DNA from: JBBIPA01 sp963820495
GTDB lineage: Bacteria; Chloroflexota; Dehalococcoidia; GIF9; UBA5629
Length of the DNA: 64,000 nt
Reading direction: 5' to 3'
Assembly (NCBI GenBank): GCA_963820495.1
Contig: CAWGAF010000001.1
Span: forward strand, 62,001 to 126,000
This document shows, piece by piece, positions 61,538-64,000 of this stretch. The position numbers and the translations under genes are program-made. Each line of letters opens with the position of its first letter. The stretch's first letter is position 1. The notes under the pieces were generated by a model. The model had not been told where the DNA came from and did not search any database. It was given only the letters and a program-made list of their open reading frames with translations.

Positions 61538-61752
61538 CGTTTCCATCCTAAACAACTTGAAGAATAACAGAGCAAAGATAAAGAGACAAGTAGACAAAAG
61601 CGATAGGCATGCTTTAAGTTTTAATAGGTCATGGGTGCTAAATTGACAGTAACCGTAGGAGCATTTAAAATAACAACGGTCTTTCTAGTGAACCAAATAA
61701 CTAAAGCCTAAGACTCTGGTTCGTGAAGCAAAATCCTACCAAGGAGGGACCT

Positions 61753-62505
61753 ATGGCGGTAAATAAAATACTAAAAACGTTCGATGAGGCAGTAGCAGAT
61801 ATTCCTGACGGAGCTACTATTCTGATTGGCAATTTTGCTGGCCCAGGAGGAACGCCTTATTATCTGATCCAGGCACTGCGAAAAAAAGGAGCCAAGAATT
61901 TAACTATCGTGGCCAACACTGCTGGAGGTATAGGTTTAACCTTAGACTATGATGATCACCGCATCCTATTTGAAAATAAGCAGGTTAAAAAGGTAATTGC
62001 CAGCTTCCCTTTCTCTACCTCAGCATCAAAACCCAGTGCGGCAGAAAAACAGATTTTAGCCAAGGAGGTAGAACTGGAACTGGTGCCCCAGGGTACCCTA
62101 GCCGAGAGGATAAGATGCGGCGCTGCTGGCATCCCGGCTTTTTATACGCCTACCGGTTATGGCACAGTAATCGCTGATGGAAAAGAAGTAAGAGACTTTG
62201 ATGGCAAGCCTTGTATTATGGAACGTTCCATAAAAGCAGATTATGCTTTGGTCAGAGCTTATAAAGCAGATGCCAAAGGCAACCTGGTGTTTAGAGGAAC
62301 CATGAGGCAGTTTAACCCCATAATGGCAATGAATGCCAGAATTACTATCGCCGAGGTCGATGAAATAGTAGAAGCAGGCGAAATCGACCCAGAAGCTGTA
62401 GTTGTTCCAGGTATATTTGTTACGCGTATCGTCAAGGTGCAAGAACCTCTACCCTTCCCACGTCACCTGGAGCGTAGTTTCTGGGCAAAAGAGGCTTGCT
62501 TTTGA
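61753..62505 (+). CDS. CoA-transferase family I, subunit A
   Basis: This 250-residue alpha subunit of a 3-oxoacid-type CoA-transferase has the start MAVNKILKTFDEAVADIPDGATILIGNF with the GxGG-like oxyanion loop GPGGTP. GIPAFYTPTGYGT and the terminal EAVVVPGIFVTRIVKV also fit. Start ATG 61753 is 5 bases after AAGGAGG. An upstream GTG would lie before the ribosome site. It works with the next gene, moving CoA between acids such as acetoacetate, succinate or acetate. Confidence 0.92.
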   Translation: MAVNKILKTFDEAVADIPDGATILIGNFAGPGGTPYYLIQALRKKGAKNLTIVANTAGGIGLTLDYDDHRILFENKQVKKVIASFPFSTSASKPSAAEKQILAKEVELELVPQGTLAERIRCGAAGIPAFYTPTGYGTVIADGKEVRDFDGKPCIMERSIKADYALVRAYKADAKGNLVFRGTMRQFNPIMAMNARITIAEVDEIVEAGEIDPEAVVVPGIFVTRIVKVQEPLPFPRHLERSFWAKEACF

Positions 62506-62533
62506 ATTAAAGGAATTTGCAAGGAGGCTTGAA

Positions 62534-63208
62534 ATGAAAGAACGCTTGAGCCGTGAAGTTATGGCAATGAGAGCAGCTAAAGAATTATTTGATGGCGCTG
62601 TAGTTAATCTGGGCATAGGTATACCTACTCTGGTGTCCAGTTTTGTTCCCGAAGGAATAGAGGTTATCTACCATAGCGAAAATGGTATGTTAGGCTTTGG
62701 GCCTGTGGTTACCGCAGACGATTTTAATCAGAAGGCAGATATAGACCTAGTAAATGCCGGCGGGCAGTACGTTACCCCTTTACCGGGCATGTGTTTTTTT
62801 CATCATGCTGACTCTTTCTTAATGATCCGTGGCGGGCATGTCGATATAACCATGCTGGGCGTTATCGAAGTATCGGAAAAGGGAGACCTGGCTAACTGGA
62901 TGTTTCCAGGAAGAGGAGTGGGTAACATCGGTGGCGGCATGGACTTAGCCTTCAATGCCAAAAAGGTTATCTGCCTTACAGAACATACGGTTAAAGATGG
63001 CAGGCCCAAAATAGTAAAGAAATGCTCGGTACCACTAACCGCTCCAGAATGCGTCGACTTGATTATCACCGACATTGCTGTCATCGAGGTAACCAAGAAA
63101 GGACTGGTTCTAAAGGAAATCGCTCCCGATTGGGCACCAGAAGAAGTTCAAGCGCTAACCGAACCAAAACTGATTGTAGCCCCTGATTTGAAAATATTTG
63201 AACTCTAA
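62534..63208 (+). CDS. CoA-transferase family I, subunit B
   Basis: This 224-residue beta subunit shows VNLGIGIPTLV, the catalytic Glu in SENGMLGFGP (about residue 49) and GGHVDITMLGVIEVSEKGDLANW. GMDLAFNAKKVI is followed by the terminal region. ATG 62534 follows AAGGAGG by 6 bases. The longer frame from 62402 overlaps subunit A and is not needed. No thiolase or beta-oxidation gene is adjacent, so the acid pair is unknown. Confidence 0.93.
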   Translation: MKERLSREVMAMRAAKELFDGAVVNLGIGIPTLVSSFVPEGIEVIYHSENGMLGFGPVVTADDFNQKADIDLVNAGGQYVTPLPGMCFFHHADSFLMIRGGHVDITMLGVIEVSEKGDLANWMFPGRGVGNIGGGMDLAFNAKKVICLTEHTVKDGRPKIVKKCSVPLTAPECVDLIITDIAVIEVTKKGLVLKEIAPDWAPEEVQALTEPKLIVAPDLKIFEL

Positions 63209-63259
63209 GGCTACAAGAAGCCCAACCCTTTTATCGGCTGGTCACCTTTGAGCAAATAT

Positions 63260-63748
63260 CTATAATCGCACAAGGTGTTTTTCGAAATCCTTTACCCTGG
63301 GAGGCTTCTTGCCTTTCCCAGGTTCGATAATATGTCCTTCCTCTGTTAGCCGTGCCGACTGCATTTTCAAGCCACCTGGATACTTTTGGTTAAGCTCGCC
63401 GCCAGATTTCAATGTCCTCCAGTAAGGTGTGATATCCTGCTTGCCTTCAGCTCTAGCTTCTTCTGCAGCATGAGCAGCAACCCAGGCGAAAATTCCAGTA
63501 GTTATAGGACAGCCAATAGAAGCCCCGTGTTTTCGAGCTAGGATAGCACGAATTTCATTTATGGTAATAAGCCTGCCTTTAGGGACCTGCTTCATAATCT
63601 CGTCCACTTCTTTCGGCGCTGGAATGACAACAGTTCCCACCCCCCATCGTTTACTCATATTATCATTGATTTCCTGCACCATAGGCAGCCCCTTGCTATC
63701 TGCCAGTTTTTCCTGCCATGACTTGCGTAGTTTGGACTTACTGCTCAT
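63260..63748 (-). CDS. MGMT-family (alkyltransferase-like) protein
   Basis: This 162-residue protein has a winged-helix region related to O6-alkylguanine transferases: RLITINEIRAILARKHGASIGCPITTGIFAWVAA (in parts, about 79-112), YWRTLKSGGELNQKYPGG and a C-terminal GKKPPRVKDFEKHL. The classic PCHRV active site is replaced by GCPITT, which still has a Cys. It is more likely a relative with a DNA-binding or damage-sensing role than a standard repair enzyme. Convergent with the CoA-transferase genes. Confidence 0.75.
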   Translation of the reverse strand: MSSKSKLRKSWQEKLADSKGLPMVQEINDNMSKRWGVGTVVIPAPKEVDEIMKQVPKGRLITINEIRAILARKHGASIGCPITTGIFAWVAAHAAEEARAEGKQDITPYWRTLKSGGELNQKYPGGLKMQSARLTEEGHIIEPGKGKKPPRVKDFEKHLVRL

Positions 63749-63955
63749 CTTGTCTCCCCCTCGTCTAGAATGATTTTAGCGAGGAAAGTATAGCTGTTTC
63801 ACTTTTTACCGCGCCATATCTTAGCCCTGAGCCTCGCTGTAGTCAAATTCAATAATCGTTCTTGGTTAGATACTTCTAAGTAGCACTATAAGATGACATG
63901 GATATTTGTTGTAAACTGGCATAAAATGAAATCAAACAATAGGAGGTATAAAACC

Positions 63956-64000
63956 ATGACTCAGATGTCCGAGGATGAAATCCGTAAAATAGCCCAGGAG
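63956..64000 (+). CDS. Start of an unidentified gene (3' partial)
   Basis: ATG at 63956 lies 8 bases after a full AGGAGGT site and gives MTQMSEDEIRKIAQE before the window ends. Fifteen residues are too few to name a family. Confidence 0.6.
   Translation, partial: MTQMSEDEIRKIAQE

Noticed and set aside
1..64000. tRNA genes, CRISPR arrays, insertion sequences or prophage
   Set aside because: No T-loop-like GGTTCRA in intergenic DNA, no regular repeats, and no transposase, integrase or phage gene seen.

Overview
This window reads as chromosome of an anaerobic, fairly low-GC (about 40 % by eye) bacterium. The best guess is a member of the Dehalococcoidia (Chloroflexota), and that is inference only. 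It rests on archaeal-type NrpR-like regulators beside amt-glnK-glnA, remnants of an archaeal-type (ferredoxin-domain) glutamate synthase, a lactate-utilisation-type CCG/LUD pair, a pyrogallol transhydroxylase-type molybdoenzyme, and an aroK-aroB fusion. I saw no tRNA, rRNA, CRISPR array, insertion sequence or prophage. Nearly all DNA is coding, in short operons with many 4-bp ATGA overlaps.

Layout. 1-9.6 kb: tail of a peptidase-MA-like protein, radC, a LOG-family protein, a frameshifted beta-CASP RNase, pfkA, a decayed DUF2284 gene, an oligopeptide-binding lipoprotein, pckA and a class II deacetylase-like hydrolase. 9.7-16.7 kb: secDF, a CCA-adding-type nucleotidyltransferase, proBA and rph. 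17-20.2 kb: CCG-domain/LUD Fe-S pair and phoU. 20.4-31.7 kb: a nitrogen island with a ferredoxin, hisH, hisF, two glutamate-synthase relics, an NrpR-like repressor, a GlnR-like regulator with a degenerate receiver, amt, glnK, glnA, an unknown gene, nadE and a second NrpR-like repressor. 32-35 kb: ABM-domain protein and a TthL-type molybdopterin enzyme. 35.4-39.4 kb: TPP riboswitch plus thiC, cinA, speD and speB. 39.6-50.7 kb: a long minus-strand run tgt, ctaB-like, aroKB, aroC, aroE, ruvX, alaS, ROK kinase, holA. 50.9-55.6 kb: ferritin-like protein, a 19-residue basic peptide and purD-E-B-C-S. 55.7-63.7 kb: two Ig-like lipoproteins (one frameshifted), sirtuin, MBL hydrolase, MFS carrier, CoA-transferase pair and an MGMT-like protein.

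The most interesting part is 20.4-31.7 kb. Upstream of amt lies a tandem site with the exact architecture of an actinobacterial GlnR box (GTAAT-N6-TTAAC-N6-GTAAT-N6-GAAAC), centred about 41.5 bp before the start site predicted from a TATAAT box. It sits directly after a gene for an OmpR-family regulator whose receiver lacks the acidic pocket and the conserved lysine. Two NrpR-like repressors, a family best known from archaea, bracket the same genes. Meanwhile the glutamate synthase once encoded here is reduced to fragments that have lost Fe-S ligand cysteines.

Three genes (beta-CASP RNase, CARDB lipoprotein, 5' end of tgt) look broken by single-base changes in short homopolymers. That pattern fits consensus or assembly error at least as well as real mutation.
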